Shown here in pieces: positions 46,952 to 55,897 of a stretch of 64,000 nt of DNA. The stretch comes from Streptomyces marinisediminis. Lineage in GTDB: Bacteria > Actinomycetota > Actinomycetes > Streptomycetales > Streptomycetaceae. The position numbers and the translations under genes were made by a program. Position 1 is the first letter of the stretch. Every line of letters begins with the position of its first letter. The stretch lies in the NCBI RefSeq assembly GCF_026262575.1, contig NZ_JAPKFL010000009.1, positions 1 to 64,000 on the forward strand. Direction: 5' to 3'. The notes beneath the pieces are model-generated. The model ran no database searches. It saw only the letters and a list, made by a program, of their open reading frames with translations, and was not told the DNA's origin.

Positions 46952-47839
46952 TTACTCACCCGTGATCCTCCCGAACTCGACGCCGGTGCCCAGGAACAGG
47001 CCGGCGACGAGCAGGATCAGCGTGGCGGGCACCATCACGGTGGTGATGACCAGCGTCGCCTTGGGGACCGCACGGGCCGCGCGGCGGCGCGCGTTCTGGG
47101 CGTCGGTGCGGCGCATGTCGGCGGCGATGGCGATGAGCGTGTCGACGATCGGCGCCCCGAGGTCCTCGCCCTGCTGGAGCGCGGTGACGAACATGGCGAC
47201 CTGCTCGGAGTCGTTGCGCCGCCGCAGCTCCTCGAAGGCCTGGCGGCGGCTGACGCCCATGTCCATCTGGCGGAGTGTGATGCGCAGTTCGTCGGCCCAC
47301 GGGCCTTCGTACCGTTCGGCGACGCGGTCCAGCGCCTGCCGGAAGGCCAGTCCGGCGGAGACGACGACGGCGAGGACGTCCAGGAAGTCGGGCAGGGTGC
47401 GCTCGATCTCGGCGCGGCGGACGCGGACGGCGGCGGCGATGCCGACCTCGACCCAGAACAGCCCGAACGCCACCATGAGCGCCGCCGGCAGCCACTGTCC
47501 GCGCGCCAGCATGGCCAGCGCGCCGAGGGCGCCGAGGACGCCGTAGACGAAGCGCCGGGCGGCGTAGCGGTCGAGGGTGAGGCCGCCGGGGTTGCCGGCG
47601 TGGTCGATGCGGCGCCGGACGGCGGCGACGCGGCGCGGGCCCATGAGCCGCAGCACCAGCGGCGCCCAGCGCATGCCGAGCCGGTCCAGCGCGGAGTTGA
47701 CGGGCGTGGTGCGGGTGGCGCCGACTTCCAGGGCGACGGCGAGGTCGGCCGGAAGCCTGGTCTCCGCCCGGTACAGGCGCAGCCCGTGGGCGAGGCCCAG
47801 GACGCACAGGGCGGCGAGCGCGGCCAGCAGCAGGGTCAC
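46952..47839 (-). CDS. tadC: TadC-like type II secretion F-domain protein
   Basis: A 295-residue inner-membrane platform protein. It begins with a membrane anchor (LLLAALAALCVLGLAHG). The conserved F domain has ERTLPDFLDVLAVVVSAGLAFRQALDRV and MFVTALQQGEDLGAPIVDTL. It ends with LVITTVMVPATLILLVAGLFLG. With TadB it couples the TadA motor to pilin assembly. GTG start 15 bases after tadB. Confidence 0.92.
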   Translation of the reverse strand: MTLLLAALAALCVLGLAHGLRLYRAETRLPADLAVALEVGATRTTPVNSALDRLGMRWAPLVLRLMGPRRVAAVRRRIDHAGNPGGLTLDRYAARRFVYGVLGALGALAMLARGQWLPAALMVAFGLFWVEVGIAAAVRVRRAEIERTLPDFLDVLAVVVSAGLAFRQALDRVAERYEGPWADELRITLRQMDMGVSRRQAFEELRRRNDSEQVAMFVTALQQGEDLGAPIVDTLIAIAADMRRTDAQNARRRAARAVPKATLVITTVMVPATLILLVAGLFLGTGVEFGRITGE

Positions 47840-47854
47840 GGCGGGCGGTTCCCC

Positions 47855-48796
47855 TCAGACGTCGATCCGGGACATGCGGCGGATGACGAGGAAGCCCACC
47901 GCGTACAGGCCGAAGGCGATGACGACGGCGGCCTGGCCGACGAAGGTGCTGGTCATCCGGTCCAGCACGCCGGAGCCCGCCCGGTCCATCAGGAACAGCA
48001 CGGTCAGGCCGATCAGCGGTACGGCGTAGGCGGTCATCATCACCTGGGAGAGCTGGGTCTTCACTTCGCGCCGGGTCTCCTTGCGCTGTTCCAGGGTGTC
48101 GGTGAGGTTGCGCAGGGAGCCGACGACCTGGCCGCCGGCCCGGTTGGAGAGCACCAGCGTCGTCACCAGCACCACCAGCTCGCGTGAGGGCAGGCGTTCG
48201 GCCAGCTCGCCGAGTGCGTCGTCCAGGGAGTGGCCGAGGGCGAGCGCGTCGGAGACCTTGCCCAGTTCCTCCCCGGCCGGCGCGTCCATCTCCTCGGCGG
48301 CCAGGGGGATCGCGGTGCGCAGCGCGAGTCCGGCCTGGGTGCCGTTGGCCAGCAGCCGGGCGAGTTCGGGGAGCTGGCCGATGAAGCGCTCGATGCGCTT
48401 GGCGCGCTGCCAGCTCAGGAAGGTGGCCGCGCCCCACAGCCCCAGCAGGGCGGCCAGCGGCCCGAAGAACGCGGCGAGCAGGGACTGGGCGACCACCCAC
48501 AGGCCGGTGACGAGCGCGAGCACGTACACCGTGAACTCGCCCACCGTGACGTCGAGCCCGGTGGCGGCCAGGCGGTGTTCGAGGCGGCGGCCCCAGCGCG
48601 TGGCGCGCAGGCGGCGGTCGAGCCCGGCGAACCGGCGCGCACCGGCGACCGGGTCGGACGGTGACGCGCTGAGCCGGGCCTCCAGCTCCCGGCGCTGGGC
48701 GCGTCCGGCCGTGTACGCGCGCACCGCGAGCACGGCGAGGGCGCAGGCCACCAGGGTGGCGCCGAGGGTGAGGGCGACGAGCTGGTCGAGTGTCAT
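47855..48796 (-). CDS. tadB: TadB-like type II secretion F-domain protein
   Basis: A 313-residue membrane protein. The F domain reads IGQLPELARLLANGTQAGLALRTAIPLAAEEMDAPAGEELGKV with the paired VVLVTTLVLSNRAGGQVVGSLRNL block. Membrane segments flank it (TVYVLALVTGLWVVAQSLLAAFFGPLAALLGLWG, and a C-terminal AAVVIAFGLYAVGFLV). It partners TadC. ATG start 23 bases after tadA. Confidence 0.93.
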   Translation of the reverse strand: MTLDQLVALTLGATLVACALAVLAVRAYTAGRAQRRELEARLSASPSDPVAGARRFAGLDRRLRATRWGRRLEHRLAATGLDVTVGEFTVYVLALVTGLWVVAQSLLAAFFGPLAALLGLWGAATFLSWQRAKRIERFIGQLPELARLLANGTQAGLALRTAIPLAAEEMDAPAGEELGKVSDALALGHSLDDALGELAERLPSRELVVLVTTLVLSNRAGGQVVGSLRNLTDTLEQRKETRREVKTQLSQVMMTAYAVPLIGLTVLFLMDRAGSGVLDRMTSTFVGQAAVVIAFGLYAVGFLVIRRMSRIDV

Positions 48797-48819
48797 GGGC
48801 GCTTCCGGGTCCGTGGGCC

Positions 48820-50157
48820 TCAGCGGGTCGCGCGGGTGGCGAGGTCGAGTGCGGAGTGGGCGACGCCGAAGGCGGGGGGCAGGGCCTCGCCGGCGAGGTA
48901 GAGGCGGTCGGCGACGCGGCGCGGCAGGGGGAGGTACTCGAAGGCGCCGCGCACCACCTGGTCGGCCTCGAGCGGGCGCGGGCGGAACCGGGCGACGCTG
49001 GTGAGGCGGTAGTCCTCGCGCCCGGCGGAGTCCAGGATGGCGATCTCGGTGATGCGGCGGGAGCCGTCGGGGTGCCGGGTGAGCTGGACCAGGACGTCGA
49101 CGGCGCTGTTGATCTGGTCGCGCAGCGCCGCGAAGGGGATCTTCACCTCGGACATGGACGCCAGGGTCTGCAACCGCGTGAGCGCGTCCTCGGCGCTGTT
49201 GGCGTGCACGGTGGCGAGCGAGCCGTCGTGGCCGGTGGACATGGCCTGGAGCATGTCCAGCGTCTCGCCGCCGCGCACCTCGCCGACGATGATGCGGTCG
49301 GGCCGCATGCGCAGGGAGTTGCGCACCAGGTCGCGGATGGTGATCTGGCCCTTCCCCTCGACGTTGGGCGGCCGCGCCTCCAGGGAGATGACGTGGCTCT
49401 GCTGGAGCTGGAGTTCGGCCGCGTCCTCGACGGTGATGATGCGCTCCCCCTCGGGGATGAGCCCGGACAGGGCGTTCAGCAGCGTCGTCTTCCCCGATCC
49501 GGTCGCGCCGGAGACGATCACGTTGAACTTCGCCCGGACGAGGGAGGCGAGGAGGACGGTCATGGGCTCGTCGAGCGTGCCCAGGTCGATGAGTTCGTGG
49601 AGCGTGTAGGAGCGGGGGAAGCGGCGGATGGTGAGCGTCGCGCCGGTCAGCGCCAGCGGCGGGATGACGACGTTGACCCGCTCCCCGCTGGGCAGGCGGG
49701 CGTCGACCATGGGGTGAGACTCGTCCACACGCCGGTTGACGGTGGAGACGATGCGCTCGATGGTCTGCATGAGCTGGTCGGCGGAGGCGAAGCGCAGCGG
49801 CAGGCGCTCGACGCGCCCGGCCCGCTCGACGTAGATGTGGTCGGGCCCGTTGACCATGATCTCGGTGATCCCGGGGTCCTCCAGGAGCGGCTCCAGGATG
49901 CCCAGGCCCAGCGCCTCGTCCACCACGCGCCGGATGAGCTGGGCGCGTTCGGCGGTGGACAGGACGGGGCCCTCGCGGCTGACGATGTGGCCCAGGACGC
50001 GCTCCAGGCGCACCCGGCGCTCGGCGGTGGCGAGCCGGGACATCTCGGCGAGGTCGATCTCCTCCAGCAGCTTGGTGCGGAAGGTGCTGACCAGGTGGCT
50101 CTCCTCGGGCCGCTCGGCGGCGGTCTCGGGGGCGGTGAGTCGGGCCTTGAGGCTCAT
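48820..50157 (-). CDS. tadA: TadA/CpaF pilus assembly ATPase
   Basis: A 445-residue secretion ATPase. It has the N-terminal EIMVNGPDHIYVERAGR domain, Walker A GATGSGKTT (217-225), Asp box ITVEDAAELQL, Walker B RIIVGEVRGGE and the HDGSLATVHANS His box. It is the single motor of Tad systems and sits on the cytoplasmic face with TadB and TadC. The start is ATG 50157; further upstream frame is low complexity. Confidence 0.96.
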   Translation of the reverse strand: MSLKARLTAPETAAERPEESHLVSTFRTKLLEEIDLAEMSRLATAERRVRLERVLGHIVSREGPVLSTAERAQLIRRVVDEALGLGILEPLLEDPGITEIMVNGPDHIYVERAGRVERLPLRFASADQLMQTIERIVSTVNRRVDESHPMVDARLPSGERVNVVIPPLALTGATLTIRRFPRSYTLHELIDLGTLDEPMTVLLASLVRAKFNVIVSGATGSGKTTLLNALSGLIPEGERIITVEDAAELQLQQSHVISLEARPPNVEGKGQITIRDLVRNSLRMRPDRIIVGEVRGGETLDMLQAMSTGHDGSLATVHANSAEDALTRLQTLASMSEVKIPFAALRDQINSAVDVLVQLTRHPDGSRRITEIAILDSAGREDYRLTSVARFRPRPLEADQVVRGAFEYLPLPRRVADRLYLAGEALPPAFGVAHSALDLATRATR

Positions 50158-50209
50158 CGCGGGACGGCTCCTGCCGGGGACGGGGACGCGGGGCTGCGGC
50201 GCACGCGGC

Positions 50210-50638
50210 TCACGGCAGCTCCCTGGACCGGGGCATGGTGGCGGACTTCTCGGCGCTGCCGAAGTCCACGCCCGGGATGACGGAGGGGATGTCGACGGTG
50301 GCGGTGACGGTGACCTCGCCGGGCTCACGGCGTTCGGCGAAGGCGGCGCCGTCCGCGAGCCAGCCGCTCAGCGCCGCCTCCCCGGCACCGGCGGCGGCCC
50401 GGTCGTCGTCCTGGGAGACGTAGCGGGCGGCGGTGCGGGCGGCGGTGCCGGCCTGCTGCGCGGTGTAGGCGGCGAGGCCGAGCTGGATGCCGGCGAGGGC
50501 CAGGAGCAGCAGCAGCGGGACGAACCCGAGGAACTCGATCGCCGCCTGGCCGCGGTCCCGGTCCCGCTCCCGGCCCGGGGGTCGACGCCGGTCCGGGCGC
50601 CGCACGCGGGCGGCGGCGGGCGGGGCGGGCCGGGTCAC
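50210..50638 (-). CDS. TadE-like pseudopilin (second)
   Basis: A 142-residue protein from GTG 50638 overlapping the previous stop (GTGA). A 28-residue Arg/Pro-rich start leads to the pseudopilin segment DRGQAAIEFLGFVPLLLLLALAGIQLGLAAYTAQQAGTAARTAAR. The G/QAAIEF site fits prepilin peptidase cleavage with Glu at +5. The short secreted domain includes VTVTATVDIPSVIPG. A minor pilin or assembly factor. Confidence 0.88.
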   Translation of the reverse strand: MTRPAPPAAARVRRPDRRRPPGRERDRDRGQAAIEFLGFVPLLLLLALAGIQLGLAAYTAQQAGTAARTAARYVSQDDDRAAAGAGEAALSGWLADGAAFAERREPGEVTVTATVDIPSVIPGVDFGSAEKSATMPRSRELP

Positions 50639-51111
50639 CGCGGGTCCTCCGACACGGCCGCCGCGTCCGCGGTGACGTCGAACGGGAAGCTGACGAGGCC
50701 GGGGAAGAGCACCGGCACGCGGAGGGTGACGTCGGCGTGCGTCAGGCCGCCGTACGCGCCGCAGGAGACGGCGGCGCCGGAGGCCCAGGCGCCGGGCAGG
50801 TCGGCGGAGGCGGCCGCGCCGCAGTCGGCGCCGACGGCACCGGCCCGGGCGGCCTCGTCGGCGGCGTTCGCGGCGAGGGTGAAGGTGTAGCCGACGAGCA
50901 CGCACTGCCACAGCAGCGCCAGGGTGAGCAGGATCAGCGGCAGCATGCCGAGGAACTCCACGGTCGCCTGCCCGCGCTCGTCGCGCACCCCCGCCCCGCG
51001 CGCGCCACCCGCGCGCCCGCGCTCGCCGCGCGCCCACGCCCCGAGCGCGCCACCCACGCGCCCGCGCGCGCCACCCGCTCGCCCCCGGCCGTCGCTCCGC
51101 CCGCCGCGCAC
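50635..51111 (-). CDS. TadE-like pseudopilin (first)
   Basis: A 158-residue reading from GTG 51111, three bases after the tadZ stop. The first 41 residues are a Gly/Ala/Arg repeat from GC-rich DNA and may not be translated; GTG 50988 is the alternative and begins VRDERGQATVEFLG. The pseudopilin core MLPLILLTLALLWQCVLVGYTFTLAANAADEAARAG and a secreted domain with two Cys residues follow. Confidence 0.85.
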   Translation of the reverse strand: MRGGRSDGRGRAGGARGRVGGALGAWARGERGRAGGARGAGVRDERGQATVEFLGMLPLILLTLALLWQCVLVGYTFTLAANAADEAARAGAVGADCGAAASADLPGAWASGAAVSCGAYGGLTHADVTLRVPVLFPGLVSFPFDVTADAAAVSEDPR

Positions 51112-51114
51112 GCC

Positions 51115-52416
51115 TCAGCGCTCCCGGCGCGAGCGGCGCGGGCCGGCCTGCGGCGCGGCGCGTTTGCCGGCGAAGGGCACCAGCCCCTTGCCCGGGGCCG
51201 CCCCCGCCTGCGTCCCCGCGACGAGGCCCACCTCGCCGGCCAGCGCCCACAGCGCCTGACGGACCGCGCCGCGCGCGTCGAGTTCGTGCATGCGGGAGGA
51301 GTCCAGGCAGCCCTGGAGCTCCTTGAAGGCGGCCGGGACGGTGGTGCGGGCCATGCGCGTCCCGGTGACGCGCCGGATCAGCGGCGGCTGGATCTCACCG
51401 CCGCGCGTGTGCCGGTTGACGACGGTCACGGTGTCCTCGGCCTTGCGGATCCGCAGCCGCTCCCACAGCCGTACCTGGCGTTTGACGCCGCGTACGGCGA
51501 CGACGTCCGGGGTGGTGACCAGCAGCGCGGTGTCGGCCTGCTCGACGGCCACGGCGCCGGCGGCGTCCAGGTGGCTGCCGCAGTCGACCACCACGGCGTC
51601 GTAGCGGGCGCGCAGGGCGGGCACGAGCTGCCGGGCGGCGGCGTCGGTCACCTCCTCGGCGCGTTCGCCCTCGGCCGGGGCCAGCAGCAGCGCGAGCCCG
51701 GTGGCGTGGGGGAACACGGCGTCCTGGAGCACGCGCGGGCCCAGGTCGCCGAGGCCGGCGAGGTCGGCGACGGAGCGGCGGAACTGGACGTCGAGGAAGG
51801 AGGCGACGTCGCCGCCTTGCAGGTCGAGGTCGACGAGCACCGTCTCGTGACCGGATGCCTGTGCGGCCAGGGCGAGCTGGACGGCGGTCAGCGTGGCGCC
51901 GACGCCGCCCTTGGCCCCGGCGACGGTCACGAGCGTGCCCGTCGGCGCGGTGGCGTGGGGGTCGTCGCCGGGCCCGAGGTGGCGGCGCACACCGGTGGCC
52001 CAGCCGGCCACGGCCTGCACGCGGGCGGCCAGTTCCTCGGGGCCGACGGGCAGCGGGAGCACGCCGCGCGCGCCGCTGTCCATCGCGGCGGCGTACCCGG
52101 CCGGGCTGGCGTCGCCGCTGATGAGCACGGTGCCGACGGTCGGGAAGCGCAGCGCGATCTCGCGGACCAGCTCCAGCGCCGGTTGCGGGCCCAGGCGTTC
52201 GTGGACGAGCACGACCTCGGGCAGCCCGGCCGGGGAGGCCGCCCCGAGGGTGGTCAGCAGGTCCAGCAGGTGGGTGCTGGTGCCGACGGTCGGCAGCGCC
52301 TCGGTGCCGGGCAGGCGGGCGAGGAGGCCGGCGAGGGCGTGGCCGGCCTCGGCGTCGCCCACGGCGGGCAGGACCCGGGCGGCCGGGCCGGGGGCGTAGG
52401 GCACGGGGTGGTTCAC
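51115..52416 (-). CDS. TadZ/CpaE-like ParA-type ATPase
   Basis: A 433-residue protein. The N-terminal receiver-like domain (about 15-140, VLVHERLG, TVLISGDASPAGYAAAM) lacks a clear phosphorylation triad. The ATPase domain has a deviant Walker A GAKGGVGAT (167-175), VLVDLDLQGGDVASFLDV and VVDCGSHLD. TadZ proteins localise the pilus machine at a pole or site. GTG start overlaps the SAF gene stop (GTGA). Confidence 0.92.
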   Translation of the reverse strand: MNHPVPYAPGPAARVLPAVGDAEAGHALAGLLARLPGTEALPTVGTSTHLLDLLTTLGAASPAGLPEVVLVHERLGPQPALELVREIALRFPTVGTVLISGDASPAGYAAAMDSGARGVLPLPVGPEELAARVQAVAGWATGVRRHLGPGDDPHATAPTGTLVTVAGAKGGVGATLTAVQLALAAQASGHETVLVDLDLQGGDVASFLDVQFRRSVADLAGLGDLGPRVLQDAVFPHATGLALLLAPAEGERAEEVTDAAARQLVPALRARYDAVVVDCGSHLDAAGAVAVEQADTALLVTTPDVVAVRGVKRQVRLWERLRIRKAEDTVTVVNRHTRGGEIQPPLIRRVTGTRMARTTVPAAFKELQGCLDSSRMHELDARGAVRQALWALAGEVGLVAGTQAGAAPGKGLVPFAGKRAAPQAGPRRSRRER

Positions 52417-53126
52417 CGCTCCTCCCCGAGCCGGTAGGTGCGCTGGTCGTCGGGGACGTTCCCGGCGTCGCCGGGGGCCACCAGCGCGAGCCGGACGTGG
52501 GTGGCGAAGGACTCGGCGTAGGCGATGCGCTGGGCTCCCGCGGTGTCGAGCGCGAAGGTGATCGGCACGGCCTCGCGCTGGCCGTAGGAGCGGGCGGCCT
52601 CGCGGTCCCCGCCGTCCTCGATGCTGGTCAGCTCGCCGACGTCGATGACGCGGGCGGCCGCCACGATGAGCTGGGAGACGTCGGCGGTGTCACCCTCGCC
52701 GCGGAAGGTGGCGTAGACGTTGACGCGGGCCCCGCGGGTGATCTTGCCCGCGACGCCGGTGGCGGCGTCGATCATGATGGCGATCTCCTGCTGGCCGGCC
52801 TCCAGGGCCGGGCGGTCGGCGATCATGTCGTGCTGGAGCAGCGAGCCCTCGCGCAGCGGGTTGAGGGCGATCTTGCCGGTGACGGCGTCCAGGTCGGTGA
52901 CGGCCGTCTCGGGCAGCCAGCGCTCGGGGACGCGGATCTCGGCGAACTGGTCGGGCCGCAGCTCCTGGTAGGGCTCGACGTCGGCCTTCACCTCGTACGC
53001 CCTCACCTCCGGGCCGACCTTGGCCTCCACCTCGCGCACGACCGAGAGCACGCCGGCGAACGCGGCGAGGGCGCCGAGTAGGGACAGCAGCATCAGGACG
53101 ACGCCGCGGCGCTGACGGGAGTTCAT
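52413..53126 (-). CDS. SAF-domain CpaB/RcpC-like protein
   Basis: A 237-residue protein with one N-terminal membrane segment (GVVLMLLSLLGALAAFAGVL). An SAF/CpaB domain follows: VEPYQELRPDQFAEIRVPERWLP and TGKIALNPLREGSLLQHDM. The RcpC-like region has GARVNVYATF. Gram-negative CpaB assists the outer-membrane secretin; here, with no outer membrane, it probably acts at the wall. ATG 53126. Confidence 0.88.
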   Translation of the reverse strand: MNSRQRRGVVLMLLSLLGALAAFAGVLSVVREVEAKVGPEVRAYEVKADVEPYQELRPDQFAEIRVPERWLPETAVTDLDAVTGKIALNPLREGSLLQHDMIADRPALEAGQQEIAIMIDAATGVAGKITRGARVNVYATFRGEGDTADVSQLIVAAARVIDVGELTSIEDGGDREAARSYGQREAVPITFALDTAGAQRIAYAESFATHVRLALVAPGDAGNVPDDQRTYRLGEER

Positions 53127-53182
53127 GGCGCGGGGCTACCTCTGGTCACACGGGGTGGACGGTGGGCGGTGGGGCGGGCGCG

Positions 53183-54229
53183 TCATCGGCGCCCCGGGGG
53201 GATCGGGCCGTAGGCGCCGTCCTGGGGCACGACGGCGGCGGAGGTGTGCGCGGTTCCGGACGGGCCCGTGTCGTGCGGTATCACCGGACCTGACGCCTCG
53301 TCGTCCTCCGCGCGCGGATCCGGAGCGCCGTGGTGAGCCGGGCGGGCCGGGTGTTGCGCGCGCGCCGTCCGGGCGCCCGGGGCGCGGTGCGGCGGCCGGC
53401 CGGTGCCGGGTGCGGGCAGCGGAGCGGCGCAGAACGCGCAGCGGTCGCCGATGAGTTCCAGCCCGCACCAGTGGCAGGCGGTGCGCTGCACGGAGCCGAC
53501 GAGGTGGTAGAGCACGGAGATGTCCGGGATGGCGGCGGCGAACTCCACGAGCCTGCCGGTGCCCCACCAGCCCGGCGACTCGGGCGGCAGCGCCGTCTCC
53601 TCCACCCCGCTGACCTGCCACCGGGGGGCCAGGGTGGCGCTGACCCAGGTGGAGGTGAGCTGCCCGGCGGCCGTGGTGAGCCGGGTGACGTAGCCGGGCC
53701 CCTCCGGCGTGCCCGGAGTGCCGCCGACCCTGACGAGCTGCGGCTTGGGCGCGGTGACGACGGCGAACCGGCTGCCGGGCAGCCAGGAGCGGGCGTGCGC
53801 GGTGAGCGGCACGGGGACGCGGTCGAGCCGGGTCACGGAGCCGAGCACGGCCCCGGCGTGGATGTAGTGGGCGAGCAGCCGCACGGACGCGGCGAGCACG
53901 CCGGGGCTGACGTCGGTGGCCGAGAGCTGCCGCAGTTGCCGCACGAGGACGGCGAGCGCCAGCGGCGGCAGGTCGCAGGCCACCAGGGCGATACGGTCGG
54001 ACTCCAGCACCGAGCGCACCGTGTGCAGCCGTTGCCGCAGCGCGGGCGCGACGGAGGCCGGGTAGAGCGCGATGAGGTAGCCGTGCTGGTCCAGCAGCGC
54101 GCGGACGCGCTCGACGGCTTCGTCCAGGGGCTGACGGCCGGGGTCGCCGAGGACGTGGGCGGCCGGCGTGTGCCGGTCCGGCGGCGGAAGCACCAGCTCG
54201 GGGCTGGTGACGGCTATCGCGGTGGTCAC
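53183..54229 (-). CDS. Unknown protein with C-terminal zinc ribbon, Tad-linked
   Basis: A 348-residue soluble protein from GTG 54229. Residues 30-240 form a mixed alpha/beta domain (LDEAVERVRALLDQHGYLIALYP, LARWQVSGVEETALPPES-type segments) that I do not recognise. Residues about 255-272 hold CHWCGLELIGDRCAFC, a four-Cys zinc ribbon. A disordered Pro/His-rich tail follows. It lies 56 bases upstream of the SAF gene on the same strand, so it probably belongs to the pilus transcript. Confidence 0.78.
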   Translation of the reverse strand: MTTAIAVTSPELVLPPPDRHTPAAHVLGDPGRQPLDEAVERVRALLDQHGYLIALYPASVAPALRQRLHTVRSVLESDRIALVACDLPPLALAVLVRQLRQLSATDVSPGVLAASVRLLAHYIHAGAVLGSVTRLDRVPVPLTAHARSWLPGSRFAVVTAPKPQLVRVGGTPGTPEGPGYVTRLTTAAGQLTSTWVSATLAPRWQVSGVEETALPPESPGWWGTGRLVEFAAAIPDISVLYHLVGSVQRTACHWCGLELIGDRCAFCAAPLPAPGTGRPPHRAPGARTARAQHPARPAHHGAPDPRAEDDEASGPVIPHDTGPSGTAHTSAAVVPQDGAYGPIPPGRR

Positions 54230-54380
54230 ATTCGCTTCCCGTCACCTCGGTGGGTGGCCGCCACGGCCGACCGTTCCTCACCATGCGTACTGCCTGCGTC
54301 ACCGAAGCCTAGCCGCCGGGGGTCCGGGTGAGAACCCTTGTCCGCGTATGCGGAGTTGGCGCGGCCGGTGCGCGCCGCGG

Positions 54381-55778
54381 TCACCAGGGCAGGGTGCGGA
54401 TCTGTTCCACGCACAGGACGACGAACAGCAGCGCGGCGGCCAGCAGCATGCCGTTGCTCAGCCGGCCGCTGCGCCACGGGGCCGGCATCGCGCGCCCGTT
54501 GAGCAGGACGAGCAGGGTGCCGGCCAGGAACGGCAGGAACAGCGCGCCGAGCACGCCGTAGGCGACGACGAGCGCGAACGGGCGGTCCAGGAAGAGCAGC
54601 GCGATGGGCGGGAACGTCAGCCACAGCAGGTAGAAGCGGAACGGTGCGGAGCGCTCGCGCGCGCCGGATGAGACCTCGCTCACCCCGCCGCCGCCCGCCC
54701 CGGTACCGGTGGCCGCGCCGGCGCCGTCCGCCCCGGTCGCGGCATCCCGGCGCGGGGTTGCCAGCGTGCGCACGTAGTCGGAGAACAGCAGGCTGACGCC
54801 GTGCCAGACGCCGACGAGGGAGGAGAAGGAGGCGGCGAAGAAGCCGACGAGGAAGAGCTTGGCCGTCACCGGGTCGAAGCGGCGCTCCAGCTCGTCGCCG
54901 ACGTCCAGCAGCCCGGAGCTGCCCTGGAGGGTGATGTTCGCCGCGTGCAGCAGCTCCGCGCCCACGATGATCATGGCGACGGTGAAGACGCCGGTGGTGA
55001 CGTAGGCGGTGGTGTTGTCCAGCCGCATCATCCGCATCCACGCCGGGGTGTCCCACTTCTTGGCGTTGACCCAGTACCCGTAGGCGGCCATGGTGATCGT
55101 GCCGCCGACGCCGCCGATGACGCCCAGCGTGTAGACGAGGGAGCCGTCGGGAATGGTGGGCACCAGCCCGGCGAACGTCCGGCCGACGTCGGGCGTGACG
55201 CGCACGGCGAGGACGACGACGATCACGAACATCGCGCCGACCAGTACCGTCATGACGCGCTCGACGGCGCGGTAGCGGTTGAACCACACGAACAGCAGGC
55301 CGAGCAGCGCCGTCCCCACGCCCCACACCTTCAGGTCCGCGACGCCCGGGAAGAGCGCGGCCAGCGGCAGCGCGCTGGCGGACATGGCGGTGGCGCCGTA
55401 GGCGAAGCCCCACAGCAGGGCGTAGAAGCCGAAGTAGTACAGGGTCCAGCGGCCGATGGAGCGCCAGCCCTCGAACAGCGTGCGGCCGGTGGCCAGGTGC
55501 CAGCGCGCGGCGCCCTCGGCGAAGGCGATGCGGATGGCGCAGCCGACGACGACGGCCCACAGCAGGCCGTAGCCGAAGCGGCTCCCGGCGACGAGCGTGG
55601 CCACCAGGTCCCCCGCGCCGATGCCGGTGGCCGCGACGACGAGCCCGGGGCCGACGGCGCGCCACCGCGGCCGGTGCTGCGCCGGCGCGGCCACGGGTCC
55701 GGCCGCCGCCTCGCCGACCGACGGCTGCTCCGCGCGGCCGTCCCGTCCCGTGCGGCCCACGTTCCCCTCGTCCGTCAC
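54381..55778 (-). CDS. Nramp-family transporter with altered metal site
   Basis: A 465-residue, about 11-segment membrane protein from GTG 55778 (GGGAGG upstream). Overall architecture is Nramp, starting WRAVGPGLVVAATGIGAGDLVATLVAG. The helix 1 metal motif DPGN of true Nramps is replaced by GAGD, and the helix 6 MPH region by MAAYG. Such divergent members need not carry Mn or Fe and may move Mg or Al or something else. An inserted Gly/Ala-rich loop lies near residue 355. Confidence 0.85.
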   Translation of the reverse strand: MTDEGNVGRTGRDGRAEQPSVGEAAAGPVAAPAQHRPRWRAVGPGLVVAATGIGAGDLVATLVAGSRFGYGLLWAVVVGCAIRIAFAEGAARWHLATGRTLFEGWRSIGRWTLYYFGFYALLWGFAYGATAMSASALPLAALFPGVADLKVWGVGTALLGLLFVWFNRYRAVERVMTVLVGAMFVIVVVLAVRVTPDVGRTFAGLVPTIPDGSLVYTLGVIGGVGGTITMAAYGYWVNAKKWDTPAWMRMMRLDNTTAYVTTGVFTVAMIIVGAELLHAANITLQGSSGLLDVGDELERRFDPVTAKLFLVGFFAASFSSLVGVWHGVSLLFSDYVRTLATPRRDAATGADGAGAATGTGAGGGGVSEVSSGARERSAPFRFYLLWLTFPPIALLFLDRPFALVVAYGVLGALFLPFLAGTLLVLLNGRAMPAPWRSGRLSNGMLLAAALLFVVLCVEQIRTLPW

Positions 55779-55897
55779 GCGCCACCTCCCCGCACGATCA
55801 TTCCGGCGCGGCGCGGACCCCGGCAAGGGGGCGTGCGCGCCGCGCGCGGCGTACGGGCGGCCGCCGGGCGGCCCCGCTCCGACAGGCCCGCGCCGGA

